A DNA stretch of 64,000 nt from Halichondria panicea (lineage: Eukaryota > Porifera > Demospongiae > Suberitida > Halichondriidae), in the NCBI RefSeq assembly GCF_963675165.1, contig NC_087377.1, forward strand, positions 8,201,122 through 8,265,121, given 5' to 3'. The translations under genes and the position numbers were made by a program. Shown here in pieces: positions 24,021-35,126 of this stretch. The notes beneath the pieces are model-generated. The model made no database searches, was not told the origin of the DNA, and saw only the letters and a program-made list of their open reading frames with translations. Position 1 is the first letter of the stretch. Every line of letters starts with the position of its first letter.

Positions 24021-24440
24021 TGGGTTCGAAGTAGTTGAACCACCCCGATCTCATTTGCGACTATCCAGCAGTCTGCGTTTCCTAGGTCTAGTAGTGGTTC
24101 GGGCAGGTTCGAAGTAGTTGAACCACCTCTACCTCATCCCACAGTCCTTGTTTCCACTGTATAACAGTGGAAACAAGGACTTCGGAACTTGGATAGTCTC
24201 ACATGGTTTAGTAGTTAAACCACCCGGATCTCATGTGAGACTATCCAGCAGTCTTCGTTACCTCTGTCCAGCAGTGGTTCAAGCAGTAGTTCAAGTAGTT
24301 GAACCACCTCTATCTCATCCCACAGTCTTCATTTCCACGGTCTAACAGTGGTTCAAACAGGTTCGAAGTAGTGGAACCACCTCTATCTCATCCCACAGTC
24401 TTCGTTTCCTAGATCTAGCAGTAGGTTCGAGCAGGTTCGA
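24020..24440. repeat. Second minisatellite, about 110-bp unit
   Basis: Units carry AGTAGTTGAACCACCTCTA, TCTCATCCCACAGTC and TTCGTTTCC. A perfect 17-bp stem hairpin with a 3-nt loop lies at 24144-24180. It shares the GGTTCGAAGTAG word with the neighbouring array. Confidence 0.8.
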
Positions 24441-24970
24441 AGTAGTGTAGTTCGAAGAGGTTCGGAAGGATTGAACCACAATGAACACTTGTAGAACACC
24501 CTAATCAAGTGTTGGCGTAGTTGAGGGTGTTCTATAGGTGTTGGGTGTGGTTCGATCCCTCCGAACCTCTTCGAACTATGCTACTGGACTGGCAAACACT
24601 TGGTTAGGGTGTTGTACAGGTGTTCGGTGTGGTTCGATCCCTAAATCTCAGCACAAGCAAACACTTGGTGAGGGTGTTCTACAGGTGTTCGGTGTGGTTC
24701 GATTCTTCCGAACTTCTTCGAACTATACTACTGGAGATGCAAACACTTTGTGAAGGTGTTCTACAGGAGTTCGGTGTGGTTCGATTTTTCTGAACCTCTT
24801 CAAACTACACTACTGGACTGGCAAACACTTGGTTAGGGTGTTGTACAGGTGTTCGGTGTGGTTCGATCCCACTACTTCCAACCTGCCCGAACCACTGCTA
24901 GACTGAGGAAACGCAAACTGCTGGATGGTCTCACATGAGATCAGGTTGGTTCAACTACTTCGAACCTCGC
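24430..24970. repeat. Continuation of the TTCGGTGTGG minisatellite
   Basis: The units at 24430-24520 are in minus orientation and those at 24520-24870 in plus, again meeting head to head. The array fades out near 24970. Confidence 0.8.
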
Positions 24971-26261
24971 ACCACCAAGTCCTCTAGCTCACATGCACTC
25001 TTCACTTCATCCACCATAAGATAATTATACCAATGATGGATCTAGATCTTTCCAAACAAAAATGACTTGATATGATAGAACCACACAACAAATCTGACCT
25101 TGACGAGCTTTAATTGTCAAGATTTATAGCCTCTTCACTTGTTCTTCTGTCTTAACTTCAGAATAATGTTTTCTAAATAATTAAGAGCCATTCCAATCGA
25201 TTAATGATAAACGGGATACTGACTGCTAGTACGATAGTACACGAATATAAATGTGAACAAAAATATCCATTAGTCTAATTTTTAGTCTACTTGAATGACT
25301 GGGCGCATGCATGCGCAGACAACTAGTGCAGGCCTATATAGTTGTTCACCTAAACGTTATAAAAGCGAAAACTCGGCCTGGGATCGAGGCTAGCTATAAT
25401 ATAAAGCTACGACAATTCAGATGTAGATTAAATCTGGAATGTACCTTGCCATGTCTTGAACATGCACACGCATACATTGCATGCAAAACAGTTTTTTTAT
25501 GCATGAGTCTAATCTATACACGATTGTATTGGCCGCATCTCATTTAACACGCAGGAAGAAACGTCAATGATCATTAACTCTATCTGCTGCCATTGACTAT
25601 AAGTTGGACTTACTATTCCTCACGAATACTAAACTATTAATTTTTATCTTTACACTATATACTTGTAATAATTTATACACTTGTACACCTATCCCTGGTG
25701 GTGTGTTAATTGTTATTATTGTTGTAACATGCATGATATTACTACATGTTTTACTTCATTGAAAGATATTTTCCCTGTCTAGCATGCAGTATGCAAGGAT
25801 ATCGGACACTTACCAGTACTATAGGTTTTGCGTTATTGTTGAGAATTGATTATTTAATAAACTGATTAAATTCGCTGATTATATAAGCATGTACCGCGAA
25901 CATTTATATGCAAGATTAACGCATGCATGCATGTATGCTGCAGAAAGGCTGCGCTATTCCGCGAAAATTAAATCTGCGAAAACCTTTCTATTAAACAGTC
26001 ATCCTGCGAAGTTTATGTATATACCCACTATATACGATGCTCGTAAAAAATTCATTTTTGGTACATGTATATTGAACAGTATATATTTATATGCATGCTA
26101 GCTATTCTTTTATGCTCAAGTTAACAGCCTATATTAATTGCCTCCAAAACACGGCATATAGGCCCCATGTCGTTGCACAAGTAACACAAACTAATAATGG
26201 CCAAAATTTATGCATATGACCTCTATCTATTAATTCTACAATATATAGGAGATAATTACCC
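24971..26261. other. Unassigned, with two small repeat relics
   Basis: A second copy of the TAGCCTCG...CGAGGCTA repeat lies at about 25339-25392. Degenerate CGCGAAAATT words near 25955-26010 resemble the MITE at 4811. No gene is supported. Confidence 0.45.
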
Positions 26262-26382
26262 ACCATGCAGTACTTCGGGCCTAAATATGTTTATACTATA
26301 ATCATGACTCGTATATTGACCATGCAGTACTTCCGGGCCTACAAAATATGTTTATACTATAATTATGACTCGTATATTGACC
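26262..26382. repeat. Two-copy tandem repeat of about 57-63 bp
   Basis: ACCATGCAGTACTTC(C)GGGC followed by TTTATACTATAAT(C/T)ATGACT and GTATATTGACC occurs twice, back to back. Confidence 0.85.
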
Positions 26383-26571
26383 TGTATTTCAAAACCTCCC
26401 TATTATTCTAGCTCATAAATGTTATAAAAGTGCCTATTATCAGTGCAATCTGTTGAAGGTGTGCATGCATGTGCTCCATTTATAGGATGCTTATACGGTC
26501 TCACCAAAGAAAGTTTTAGGCATTATCAAACTGCCCGTGTTGGTGAATCCTGCTGAGGAACGTGTTGGTGG

Positions 26572-26796
26572 CTATCTTGTAGATATTGATTGGCAATTAT
26601 TATGTCGACTAATCTGCTTCAGCGATTCCTTCACTTCACAACTGGGAGCAGTGTATTGTCTGTCAGCAGTATCATCGTACAATTCAATCGTCTGAGTGGG
26701 CCAGGAGGCCTTGTGCGCACAACACATGTGATGCTTTGCTAAAGCTACCAATCTCGTATGCCAATTATAGCGAATTTCACGGAAAGTGGATGGCAA
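26572..26796 (-). CDS. Unassigned minus-strand ORF fragment
   Basis: The frame encodes IRYNWHTRLVALAKHH, then HKASWPTQTIELYDDTADRQ and a short basic end. The composition looks protein-like and may be the C terminus of a transposon or host protein, but I cannot name the family. No flanking exon was identified. Confidence 0.3.
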   Translation of the reverse strand: MPSTFREIRYNWHTRLVALAKHHMCCAHKASWPTQTIELYDDTADRQYTAPSCEVKESLKQISRHNNCQSISTR

Positions 26797-26973
26797 TCCT
26801 CAACGACAATGACCTTTGTTGGGTAATGAACTGTTTGTAACTTCTTTCTGAATGGACCATGAACTTCTTAATTAAGTATCGTCATTGTCATTATGTTACT
26901 ATTCCCTGAATGGACCTTGAACTTCTTAAGTTTAATTATTTGTGCTGATCACGTCATAATTGTTTTGGCTATA

Positions 26974-27132
26974 TACACAGTAAAAACAGATAATTATGTT
27001 ATAATAACATAAAACATCTCAAATAAAATGCATCATTTGAAATTATTTTAATGTAGAAATGACATAAATATCTGTCATTTTAACACTAAAATACGATGAT
27101 GCATCCCATATAACATGTGTTTTTGCTGTGTA
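26974..27132. mobile_element. Small MITE with TACACAG(T/C)AAAAACA ends
   Basis: The left end TACACAGTAAAAACAGAT and the right end, as reverse complement TACACAGCAAAAACACAT, bound about 159 bp of hairpin-like AT-rich DNA. A looser relative with ACACTGTAAAAATGAAG ends lies in an intron at 42615-42730. Confidence 0.65.
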
Positions 27133-27417
27133 GCTAGCTTACTCTCAGTGTCATCCTTCATTTCAATCAATCACCTTCATGGATGTTCATAATAATTATA
27201 ATAATTATTATGATTATCGTCAATTCTAACAATAACTCCCTTTAATTATATAGGTAGTATTGTTTTGGCTTATGCTATGTACTGCATGCATACTCTCATT
27301 AATCATTTTTCATGTTGATAATTATGAGCTTTGTTTACTGAGCATCACAATGGCATGCATCAAAATAATAATTATGTAAGGATAACATCAAATTATGAGA
27401 GTCATCATGGTCATGTT

Positions 27418-30400
27418 TTATACCGTAATCGTTGACATAAACTGCAAAACTTGTTCATACAAATCAATGCCAAACTCATCAGAAGGTGCTAACGGATTAA
27501 CAGCTTGCTGTAGGAGAGCAAAATTCTCTGAACTTAGCCTTATTGGCACCTCAGGCACAACTATAGAACGTCCCTGAGACGGGATGGGGCCTTCCATATC
27601 AATTCCATATTCTTCCTCCACATTCTCAAAAAAAATCCAAAGCTGCGAGTCCGGAGTGCTGCAAAAGTAGTGCCCCTGTTGTAAACAACTGGTGTGGAGA
27701 CTTATGGTGTGCAGTTCGGATTGAGTGATGGTTCCATCCACCAATGAACAGTGCAAGTGCCTGATTAATATGTGGAATGAACACATAATGAAGGGAATAC
27801 AGATGCGTCTCATTCAAACAGTCTAATAGATCCACTTGTTCCATAAAGTAAAACAGCTTGTAAAAGAGAATAGTCACACAGCGGTGCATGTCCCTCCATA
27901 TAGTCGCTCTATGCGTTGATTATGGACCGAGGCTCCTACAATCACACTCCTCCTATCATGTCCTCTTTTTTCTAACATGTGATGTGCGACCAATACATTT
28001 TCCCCACCTCGGTCCATTCTTATATACGAGATGGCAGCTGATGCTTTTGAACTGCACACAAAAATAATTCGTACACGGTTGACGATTTATTATTGCCACA
28101 ACACTTCAAGAAAGTCACCAGCCTACTGTAGCCGTCAATGCAGCCATGAGTGACGATTCTCCATCTAATAAGCTTATGATGTGAATCTGAAACAAGATAA
28201 TTCAACCATAATTAATTTTAATGTGATGAAATTAGTCAATACTATAATGATAGCACCGCAGGTGCTGATGCCTCGATGGAGATGCCAAAGCTACATAACA
28301 TAAAGCTACTAATAGCTTTTATACACATGATGAACATTTTTGATATTGCTGCATGCAAACTTAGAGTGGGTAATGATTGACCATGATTATTGTTAAACAA
28401 TAAAACAATCGATAAAACAATAAAACAATCGATGCCAAAAGTTCAAGTCTAAAATTAATGGATGCATCAGCAGAGCCTTGCAGCTCTCTTCTCACTCTTG
28501 TAATGCAGCTACCAATAGCTAGCATTCTAGTGCAGAGCTAACTACTAAGTAGAGTAGCAACACTCGGTAAATAAGTTTGGCTACGTGCCTGGCTTCTGAA
28601 AAGACTGCAATGGCATTCCAAGTAAGCAAAACTAGGCGTAACTCGAGAACGAAGCATTATTTTGCAAATCCACGAATTAAAATCCAAGTAAACATGACTA
28701 TAGAAGCCTATAGAAACTCTTACTTGCACTTGATTGCAGTCTACACACACATAGACACACAAACGTATACCTCGCTTGCGCATGCGCACCGAGGCATAAT
28801 AATGGTCTAACTGGTTTGGGTTTACGGGGCCGCCCGGGGTAATTAAAAGCGTATCACATACGGATCAGTAATTGCACAGGGTTCAAACAACAGCTGCGGC
28901 TAAAAATATTATTAAAATTGCTGAGAACGGCATCATTAACGATTAGGTTACTCGTATAAGGGATTAAGAACACTCATAACAAACACAGGCAAGGGCCAAT
29001 TAGAAGCCTTGCCATTGCTTGTTCCTCGTACTACTTGATCAGAGGCTGCAGCTATATACGATATTTTGCTAGCAATTAGAATTCGAGAGACCAGAAAGGT
29101 GTTCATTACGTCTACTAATGCTCCAGTAAAATGAGACCGCTTCCTTTTTTGCCTTTAGAAAGGGCTACTTTTAACCGTGCGTAAAGAATCTCACGCACGG
29201 AATAACTCTTCTTTGATAAGAATGCACAAGTCACAAATTAATACTTGCGCTTATTTATTAATGTTACCATGCAGACTCAATTACAAACACATCTATGGCT
29301 GCTTGTCGTGACCAAATGTTTGGCATCCATCCACGCATTATGTAATTTGTGGTTAGTTCTACGCTGGGACAACTCTTTGATAAGTAGCATACCAGTTCCT
29401 TTCTGAAGGCAAACAGGAAGTGGTTTAGCAGGTAAGTTCTTTTCACCTGCACAAACTCAAAGTCTGCCATGTGAAAGTCTGCACTAACAAGCTGCTACTG
29501 TAGATACCACTGCAGTATCAATATGACTCAGAGGTGATTACGGTTAAAGTTTATTGAGGCTACTATTTGAGAGCAGCTTTTATCGCACTGAAGATGGGGA
29601 TTAATTTTAGAGGCTACTATTTGAGTGTGGGCTTTATACAAGAGCGGCCTCTGATCAAGCATAATTAATATTTTGACGAATATCAAAAGGATGATACCGT
29701 ATTTATTCGATCTAAGGTGACACTTTTAAAGCCTAATTTTGGAGGTTGAAAAATTATGTTGAAGTCTTGGTGTTGCATATTTGATCATTGTTTCTCTAGA
29801 GGCTATAGTTTGACCTCTATTTAGAACGTGACATACACAAATATTGTCAACACAGCAGTTGCTACAGTATATAGCCGGACCACGAATATTTTACCCAGCG
29901 ACCTTGACTACCTTTACCTGCAGTGCAAGCAGAAACTATGAAAATAAGATCCATGAATGGACTTCCTCCCCCTCCCCCCCTAAACATCTGCATTCAGGTA
30001 CTATAGTTGTATGACTGAGTATATGCAAAGGCAATCTCAAAACCCACTAGAATTCACCCTATATACCTTCGAATGAACACCAGTCATGTCTCTGCATGGC
30101 CGGCGATGTTATTAATTATTAAACAGGGTGTTGAAATAATGGTGACTTTTAGACCCCCCCCTTATTTCCACTCTCTACTTCAAAGTCCTGTAAATGACAT
30201 CCTGTTGACAAAATAACACGTGCATATTATGAAGGGTGTCGCATATTTGGAGGGTTGCTTTACATGGATACCTTTAGCTATTTTCCAGCAATCAAGAATA
30301 TTTTTTGATTATTTCCACACGATACGTGGGGCACGGAAATCAAGCTTTTGGGAACTTAAAGAAGGCCTGTAAAGCCTTAAAGTTATTGCAGGGGACAAGA

Positions 30401-31285
30401 TCAATCCCTCTTTCCTATAATTATATCTACATGTATGGTTCCAGTTATCAATATGCATTTACAAAAACTTGTACAAATAATAATTATACCCACCAATATG
30501 CCAGAGGTTTGGGCCAGCAACTGAGTAAGGCTGTCGTCGACTAAGACCACCCATCAATATCTTGAAGCTGCACTTAATGGGTCAGATGACCTTAGAGAAC
30601 ATCGGACTCTATCCCTTGACACACTATATCCCATTTTTCTCAGCCTTCCACATACCATAATGACTCCTAACGTCGGGGATTCTGAATGGATTTCCTTCAC
30701 AATCCTGTTGAGCTCATCATCTGATAAAGTTGTTGCAGAGTCATCCAGCAATTCACACTCAACTCGTCTTCTGTATACACAAGATTACTTATGTTTATCA
30801 GTCAAAAACTTACCTATATATGGTCATATACAAGACACACCAAGCAGGGCCGCAATTTCAGTCCTGGACCAGCTAAAATTTAGTGATGATAGGTACACTA
30901 GTTGTTCCTTTTCAATTTCAAACTTAGATCTTCCTCTTCCAAAGATTCTTTTAGCAGCTTGATACTGGAATTTGCTGGTTTCTAACATCTCTTCATATTG
31001 CACCCACTGTCTGTGTACACTTCTCAGGCACTCTAGTAGATGAGCCAAATTCGATTGAAACTCATTAATTACTAGCTCATCTTCTTCTCCAACTTCAGAA
31101 CCCCCTTGCAGCATTTGATCAGATAGTTGCATGCAAGTACTCAGACAAACTTCTAGTCTTGGCAAAACCTAGTCACAAAATTCTCGATTCGCTATTCCAC
31201 GTTGATGTTCTGTGTTCTCTAGGAATCTGCTGACATCAATAAAGTATTGACTCCATGCTCCAAACAATTCATCCTGCTCAGCCAT
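27418..31285 (-). pseudogene. HTH/rve integrase-core protein gene, spliced and decayed
   Basis: The gene starts MAEQDELFGAWSQYF at 31285. Exon 1 runs to 30814, a 43-bp GT/AG intron spans 30771-30813, exon 2 runs 30770-30494, a large intron spans 28187-30493, and exon 3 runs from 28186 to 27418. Exon 1 holds a coiled or helical region and an HTH block (LNFSWSRTEIAALLGVS). Exon 2 holds LSDDELNRIVKEIHSESP and QPYSVAGPNLWHI. Exon 3 holds the rve core, with the DDE set visible as [20 protein letters not shown] and NQRIERLY, then SPHQLFTTGAL. In intact relatives of this sponge/cnidarian family the frame is continuous. Here there is a TAG at 31169-31171 and frameshifts after LLGVS, after SAASRY, and three more in exon 3. 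It is therefore a dead, formerly spliced gene. Whether the family is transposon or domesticated is not settled by this sequence. Confidence 0.75.
28187..30493 (-). other. Large intron of the integrase gene, filled with repeats
   Basis: Donor GTGGGT at 30493 and acceptor TTTCAG ending at 28187 join WHI to D(S)HHKLIRW, matching the protein family across the junction. Inside lie copy 2 of the 11631 repeat (28363-28500), a hairpin-rich ACTCGT/CTTGCCATTGCTTG element (about 28880-29040, related to 44100-44290), a duplicated GAGGCTACTATTTGAG word near 29560-29620 and a CAGGGTG MITE relic (30124-30204). Confidence 0.65.
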
Positions 31286-31294
31286 CTCTAGCTA

Positions 31295-32534
31295 CAGTGC
31301 AACAACCAAAGAGAGTAGATTTTTTTTTATATTATTTTTTTCACATTTTGTGGCATATCTTCTGAAGTAAAAGTGATATGATCTATTTGAGTGCAGGTAC
31401 TGAAAGTTCAATTATTGGCGCTTCCATTGGACCACCACCTGTTACATCATATGACATCATCACTATGAAATGGCTGTCTAAAGATGTGTACCTCCGAAAA
31501 TATGTTAGGAATAGAAGTAGCTTATTTGTTTGAGTTAAGATCTGAAATTTATTGTGTATGTACCTGACTATATTGCTCATCTTTTGAGCTTCAACAGAAG
31601 TCTGGGCTGCTAGTAAGTTCTGAGAAATACTGAATTTTGTTGTTTTTTGGTGGCAAATATGTTAGGAATACAACTTTCGATTTTATGCTAGTTAAGGTCT
31701 GATTTTTGAGGAGCATGTACTACAATAGCATAGAATTCATCTGTACTAACTTACAGGAGCTAGACAAGTCTCATCTTTGCTAGAGCGGCCCTTCTTGTCA
31801 AAAATGGTGATTTTGCTCCGTTTTGCTACTTTTGCTGACGTATGCAATGATATTCATTGATTTGTGACATCACAAATCATCCTGTTGTTATTTGCTACAT
31901 CCAAAGGTCATGTGATGTCTACCTGCAAATATACAGTTGGTGTTGGTCATTCTGTGTCACAGGGGCGTGGTAATTGAGCTTACTACGTAGCCAAATCGCC
32001 CCAAAAGTCATAAAAAGCACTGTTTTTGACAAGATGGGCCGCTCTAGCAAAGAAGAGGCTAGCCTAACTCCTGTAAGTTAGTACAGATGAAAAGTACACT
32101 ATTGTAGTACATGCTGCTCAAAAATCAGACCTTAACTAATATAAAATCGAAAGTTGTATTCCTAACATATTTGCCACCAAAAAACAACAAAATGCAGTAT
32201 TTCTCAGAACTTACTAGTAGCCCAGACTTCCGTTGAAGCTCAAAAGATGAGCAATATACTCAGGTACATGCACAACAAATTTCAGATCTTAACTCAAACA
32301 AATAAGCTACTTCTATTCCTAACATATTTTCGGAAGTACACATCTTCAGACAGCCATTTTATACTGATGATGTCATGTGATGTAACAGGTGGTGGTCCAA
32401 TGGAAGCGCCAATAGTTGAACTTTCAGTACCTGCACTCAAATAGATCATATCACTTTTACTTTAGAAGATATGCCACAAAATGTAAAAAATGTGTACCAA
32501 AAAAAAAAATCTACTCTCTTTGGTTGTTGCACTG
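31295..32534. mobile_element. Foldback element with about 500-bp arms
   Basis: The left arm (31295 to about 31805) and right arm (about 32022 to 32534) are reverse complements of each other at high identity over their whole length. The ends read CAGTGCAACAACCAAAGAG. The loop of about 215 bp contains no transposase frame. The mirrored 65-codon frames on the two arms are symmetry artefacts. The flanks TCTAGCTA and TTGTAGCTA are similar but do not give a clean target duplication. It abuts the integrase start on one side and the Tc1-like element on the other. Confidence 0.85.
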
Positions 32535-32598
32535 TTGTAGCTATTGTATTTTTCCAAGATCTTGCAAAATGAGCCCATGATAGGTTTATTCTGTTCAC

Positions 32599-32610
32599 GC
32601 GCATGCGCAG
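32599..32610. promoter_or_regulatory. NRF-1-like GCGCATGCGCAG site upstream of the transposase
   Basis: The palindrome GCGCATGCGC lies 23-34 bp before the transposase ATG. A matching TGCGCGTGCGCA lies just upstream of the second gene at 36350-36361. NRF-1 recognises (T/C)GCGCA(T/C)GCGC(A/G). Its use here is inferred from position and symmetry. Confidence 0.4.
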
Positions 32611-32632
32611 TAGATCTGTTTGAATTTGAGCA

Positions 32633-33614
32633 ATGGCTACTAATACTTCTTGTGAATCAAAGAGATCTAGTGCTTACAGTGAAGATCTACGTTGGAGGAT
32701 CATATGGCAAAGTGAGGCTCTTCTTTATAAACCATCAGTGATAGCTCATAATCTCAACATTGATGTGTCAACTGTTTGGAGAGTGATGCACTGGAGATGT
32801 TGCCAAAAAAGAATACCCAGTTCAGAGAGCATTTTGGGTAATCACAGAACCAGTGCAGCTCTTCATCATCCATCTCATACTCCAAAGGCCGGGGATGTTC
32901 CTCCGAGAAATCACAAGTGAAGTAAAGTCAACACTTGGGCTAGATGTGAGTGAAAGCGCTGTGTGTAAGATGCTGAAAAAAAGCGGATTTACAAGGCAGA
33001 AGCTGGTTACATTTGCCTTACAGAGAGACGATTTACTCCGAAATGAATTTGTAACTGATGTTTCTTTGTATGAAAAGAGTTCTCTTGTGTTTATTGACGA
33101 AACAGGCACCGACGCAAGGGATTCTATACGCACGTATGGCTACAGCTTGAGAGGCAAACCATTGAAAGCCCAGAAATTGTTTGTGAGAGGATAACATATT
33201 TCTGCCATTGCGGCGATGTCGATTAATGGAATTATAGGATTGAAAATTGTACAAGGTGGTGTAAATGGTGATCATTTCTATGATTTTGTGTGCACTTCCC
33301 TTTTTCCTCATCTTTTGCCATTCAACGGTACTAACGAAAATAGTATTGTCATCATGGATAACTGTTCCATCCACCATGTGCCTGAAGTTGAGCAAGTTAT
33401 CAGTGATGCTGGATCGGTCAGTCATTACCTGCCTCCGTACTCACCGGATTTTAATCCCATAGAACTAGCTTTTTCGAAAGTCAAGTATATGATGAGATCA
33501 TTGGAAACAGAAATGCAAGCAATCGATGATATTGAAACTATTGTATTATATGCATTTTCAACAATAACAGTAGCAGATTGTCAAGCCTGGATTTCAAGTA
33601 TAGGAATATACTAG
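32633..33614 (+). pseudogene. IS630/Tc1-mariner transposase, inactivated
   Basis: The frame starts MATNTSCESKRSSAYSEDLR with an HTH region (VIAHNLNIDVSTVWRV). After a one-base shift near 32785 it continues as LILQRPGMFLREI, SGFTRQKL, VFIDETGTDARDS, YGYSLRGKPL, then after a TAA at 33192-33194 as MSINGIIGLKIVQGG, IVIMDNCSIHHVPE and LPPYSPDFNPIE. The DDE catalytic residues are all visible (FIDE, MDNC, NPIE). The product would bind the terminal repeats and cut at TA. The frameshift and the stop mean this copy cannot make it. Length and block order match the DDE_3 family seen in sponges and cnidarians. Confidence 0.85.
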
Positions 33615-33679
33615 AATACAAACACTAATTATTATGTACAAATAACAAAACAGCATAAATAACATAATTATACAACATA

Positions 33680-35094
33680 CAGGGGCGTACACAGGGTGGT
33701 GCTTAGGGTGCTCCAGCACCCCCATCCAGACTCTGGTGCTCCAGCACCCTATACAGACTCAGAGAAGCTCAAGTAGATAGTTCAACCATCACTGGCTGGC
33801 TAGAAGGAAGCTACACTTACTGCAGCTATCTAAAGCTTAATAGTGATAGTTACAATAACTTTATACCAGTTAGATCTAGCTAGCTAGCTAAGCTGGCCTA
33901 AAAAACTTACTTTTCTTCGATCGTTACTGGGATATCCATGGGAACTAGTGAAGAGTGGGGAGGGGCTCAATAATAAGGCTAGGCAGTAGGAAGTGGTTTG
34001 CTGTATCAAACACATAGAACACTTGATTGCTTCACAACATGCAGCACGACAAGGTTCTTGGATCCAGGTACATGAGGTACATGAATGTATAGTATAATTA
34101 TATAATTAAGCCTACATGTATGTACAATAAATTAATAATAATCAATGTTTGCAATGTAAACTACAAAGTCTCTTTTCCTCAACATCAAGGTACTGGTGGT
34201 CATACTTTGTACGCTGCCTGTCACCTCCTGGTAAGCTGATCAATCTTTTAGTGGCCTGAAAAGAAAAGAATCAAGACTGTCGTCAGATCAAGCAAAGGAA
34301 CAAACGTTTATCATCACTTACACTTCTACATTTACACAGAGTAGACTAGACATGATTGCATTGACATTTGACATACCTTAAGAAGAGTTGGCTAGAGTTT
34401 GCCATCCCAGGCGAATTGAGCTTCTGGTCATAAACATTCTTGACTTGCTGATGGCTAGTCTCATGAATCAGCCGCCGTTCTTTTGGAACCACCGTCTGAG
34501 CACTCTTGTCATCGTTTTATGTGCCAAGACGGAATTCCGTCTTGACCAATCAAATTGCAGAAGTCCAGTCAGGTGATGAACTTGGAGGCAGCAAAGAACT
34601 GCACTTTGCTCAACGCATTTGGATAATCATTACGCATGCATTACACATGGTAAATACTTCATACATAGAAGCTGCTACGAAGCATAAGCAAGGCAAGCAG
34701 GGGTCCTTGGGCACAGATTTAGCACCACAGCAAAACACAAGTAGAGAGAGATGCCTTCGCTTGGCGATTTGTATAACAATTAGGAAATATGTGTGGGCGT
34801 AAGATCACGATTTAATTACATTCCATTGGTTTTGTGAGCAATCAACATTCCATTTTGAAATGACTTCATGACAAGAGTGCTCAGACGGTGGTTCCAAAGA
34901 ACGGCGGCTGATTCATGAGACTACTGATGGCACTGTACTGTCGTATATACTGTCAGTACTGTGCACCATCTAGAAAACAGTGGGCGTTGCCGACAAAAGG
35001 GGCGTGACTCCCGGAAGTGGGCGTGGTTTAAATTTTGCGCCGCGCTTCGCGCGCAATGAGCACCTCCATTGACTGAATCCTAGGATCGCCCCTG
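33680..35094. mobile_element. CAGGGGCG-ended element inserted in the Tc1-like transposon
   Basis: The left end CAGGGGCGTACAC and the right end, as reverse complement CAGGGGCGATCC, bound 1.4 kb. ACATA lies outside both ends, consistent with a 5-bp target duplication. There is no transposase. The interior includes CTCCAGCACCC inverted words, a GCGCCGCGCTTCGCGCGC hairpin near 35036, and a nested inverted repeat at 34456-34925. Confidence 0.7.
34456..34925. mobile_element. Nested inverted-repeat element (about 57-bp arms)
   Basis: The arms at 34456-34513 and 34869-34925 share AGTCTCATGAATCAGCCGCC and GGAACCACCGTCTGAGCACT as reverse complements. A perfect palindrome CAAGACGGAATTCCGTCTTG lies near 34529-34548. 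This is a third level of nesting. Confidence 0.7.
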
Positions 35095-35126
35095 ACATAC
35101 TAAGTTGCAAGTACATTATATTCATG

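Noticed and set aside
22493-24753. Long ORFs of 70-155 codons on both strands in the minisatellite
   Set aside because: They repeat the same peptide word (FGVVRSLRTSSNY, NTWLG, FYRCSVWFD) in every frame and orientation of the array, so they are products of a stop-poor repeat.
31383-32444. Two 65-codon proteins (MSNI(V/L)RY(I/M)HNKFQILTQ) as a conserved gene pair
   Set aside because: They are the mirrored translation of the two arms of the foldback element.
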